Source: an uncultured Clostridia bacterium
Lineage (GTDB): Bacteria > Bacillota > Clostridia > Christensenellales > Borkfalkiaceae
Length of the DNA: 5,375 nucleotides
Direction: 5' to 3'
NCBI GenBank assembly: GCA_934247225.1
Contig: CAKQJE010000040.1
Span: 1 to 5,375, forward strand
A program made the translations under genes and the position numbers. How positions within the stretch are numbered: the stretch's first letter is position 1; each line of letters starts with the position of its first letter. Under the pieces are notes generated by a model. The model was given only the letters and a program-made list of their open reading frames with translations. It was not told the origin of the DNA and made no database searches. This document shows positions 4,127 to 5,375 of this stretch, piece by piece.

Positions 4127-5375
4127 TCACCGATTTTCAATCGGCACATATTCCTGAGTAGACTTCACTCCGATATATGCCGGGCGAATGATCTTTCCGG
4201 CATTCTGCAGCTCTTCCAGACGGTGGGCGCTCCATCCGGCAATGCGCGCCATTGCAAAAATCGGCGTATACAGTTCGCATGGCAGATCCAGCATCCGATA
4301 TATAAGTCCCGAATAGAAATCCACATTCGCACTGACTCCCTTGTACATCTTCCGCTTCTTCGCAATGATCTCCGGCGCAAGCCTTGCCACCAGCGAATAA
4401 AGGACATAATCATCCTCATATCCCTTTTCCGCGGCAAGAGATGCGGCGCAGTCCATTAAAAGCCCTGCTCTGGGGTCGGACTCGGAGTAAACGGCATGTC
4501 CGATACCGTAAATAAGACCTGCTTTATCGAAGGCTTCCCTGTTTAACAGTGCCGTCAGATAGCCTGCAACGGCGTCCTCGTCTTTGGTATTAATGCTGTT
4601 TTTCATATCCTCGAACATCCTCACAACCTTGATGTTAGCACCGCCGTGACGCGGTCCCTTCAGCGAACCGAGCGCCGCCGCAATGGCGGAATAGGTATCG
4701 GTGCCGGAGGAGGTTACAACATGCGTGGTAAAAGTAGAATTGTTTCCTCCGCCGTGCTCGGCATGCAGCACCAAGGCAAGGTCGAGCAGCTTTGCCTCAA
4801 GCGGTGAATATTCGCCGGTGATGCGCAGCATACGCAGAGTATTTTCCGCCGCAGACAGTCCTTTTTCCGGGCGATGAATTACCAGACTCTGTCCGCAGTG
4901 AAAATGCTGATATGACTGATAACTGTATACCGACAACATTGGAAATGCCGCTATCAGATGCAGACACTGCCGCAGGACATTTTCGGTGGAAATATTGTCC
5001 GGGTCATCATCATAGGTATAGAGTGCCAGTACACAGCGGGAAAGAATGTTCATTACATCACGCCCCGGTGCTTTCATAATCATATCCCTTACAAAGGATT
5101 TAGGCAGACTGCGAAATTCTGTCAGCATTTTTTCAAACCGCTGCAGTTCGTTTTTGTCCGGTAATGAGGAAAACAGCAGCAAATATGTAATCTCCTCAAA
5201 ACCGAAACGGTTTTCCGAGGAAAATCCGCCCACCAAATCGCAGATATTATATCCGCGGTAGTAAAGCTCCCCGGGACAAGTATGAACGCTGCCGTCCGGA
5301 GCTTTTTCTTTTGCTTTAATAGTGGATATTTCGGTAAGACCGGTCACAACGCCGTTGCCGCTCATATCCCTGAGC
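4127..5375 (-). CDS. gltA: Citrate synthase (citrate/2-methylcitrate synthase family), 5' partial
   Basis: This enzyme condenses acetyl-CoA with oxaloacetate to form citrate; in fermentative Clostridia this usually feeds the oxidative branch toward 2-oxoglutarate and glutamate. Numbering from the ATG at 5365-5363: GELYYRGYNICDLV (32-45), HAEHGGGNNSTF (201-212), GPRHGGAN with H240, GIGHAVYSESDPRA with H290, and NVDFYSG with D349 followed by TPIFAMARIAGWSAH. H240, H290 and D349 match the catalytic His-His-Asp triad. The GHAVY form (GHRVY in many other groups) is, as I recall, common in Clostridia homologues. That ATG is probably not the true start: the three codons before it read L-R-D in an open frame, and related proteins have GLRD-x-x-G-x-GV at this place after a further 30-45 residues. 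The real start therefore lies off the right edge. Preference for acetyl-CoA over propionyl-CoA cannot be decided here. Confidence 0.94.
   Translation of the reverse strand, partial: LRDMSGNGVVTGLTEISTIKAKEKAPDGSVHTCPGELYYRGYNICDLVGGFSSENRFGFEEITYLLLFSSLPDKNELQRFEKMLTEFRSLPKSFVRDMIMKAPGRDVMNILSRCVLALYTYDDDPDNISTENVLRQCLHLIAAFPMLSVYSYQSYQHFHCGQSLVIHRPEKGLSAAENTLRMLRITGEYSPLEAKLLDLALVLHAEHGGGNNSTFTTHVVTSSGTDTYSAIAAALGSLKGPRHGGANIKVVRMFEDMKNSINTKDEDAVAGYLTALLNREAFDKAGLIYGIGHAVYSESDPRAGLLMDCAASLAAEKGYEDDYVLYSLVARLAPEIIAKKRKMYKGVSANVDFYSGLIYRMLDLPCELYTPIFAMARIAGWSAHRLEELQNAGKIIRPAYIGVKSTQEYVPIENR

Noticed and set aside
3546..4130. 194-residue open frame on the minus strand opposite relQ
   Set aside because: It is antisense to a clear RelQ gene, has no family motif, and its end overlaps the shared terminator; a shadow frame.
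1..5375. CRISPR array, tRNA or rRNA gene
   Set aside because: No regularly spaced repeats, tRNA T-arm motif pattern or rRNA-like sequence was seen in the window.

Overview
The window looks like chromosomal DNA from an anaerobic Firmicute, most likely Clostridia of the Lachnospiraceae type. The evidence is a class III (oxygen-sensitive) ribonucleotide reductase with a fused C-terminal glutaredoxin domain, an HU protein, a RelQ-type small alarmone synthetase, a Clostridia-style citrate synthase, AAAGGAG ribosome binding sites, sigma-A promoters and U-tract intrinsic terminators. The lineage is inferred from protein style and composition; no rRNA or marker gene is present.

Layout. Positions 1-1427 (+) hold the 3' part of nrdD, whose N-terminus lies off the left edge. 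It overlaps by four bases (ATGA) a thioredoxin-reductase-like flavoprotein gene, trxB (1424-2341, +). Together they suggest a complete electron chain: NADPH to flavoprotein to fused redoxin domain to reductase active site. A 714-bp stretch without a protein gene (2342-3055) follows. On the minus strand it holds an apparent stand-alone structured RNA of about 290 nt with its own extended -10 promoter (2705-2733) and intrinsic terminator (2409-2458). On the plus strand it holds a near-consensus promoter (2807-2836) that runs almost at once into an intrinsic terminator (2854-2884), and then the HU promoter (2963-2991).

HU (3056-3331, +) is followed by a long hairpin terminator and, 36 bp beyond that hairpin, by relQ (3414-4058, +), which has no obvious promoter of its own. 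relQ converges on the citrate synthase gene (4127-5375, -), whose start lies off the right edge. One symmetrical hairpin with U-tracts on both sides (4070-4119) serves both.

The genes cover separate household functions: anaerobic dNTP synthesis and its reducing power, nucleoid structure, stringent-response signalling, and citrate entry toward 2-oxoglutarate and glutamate. The parts least explained by known genes are the intergenic block 2342-2960 and the change in codon use at the junction of the nrdD catalytic and redoxin domains (about position 1140).
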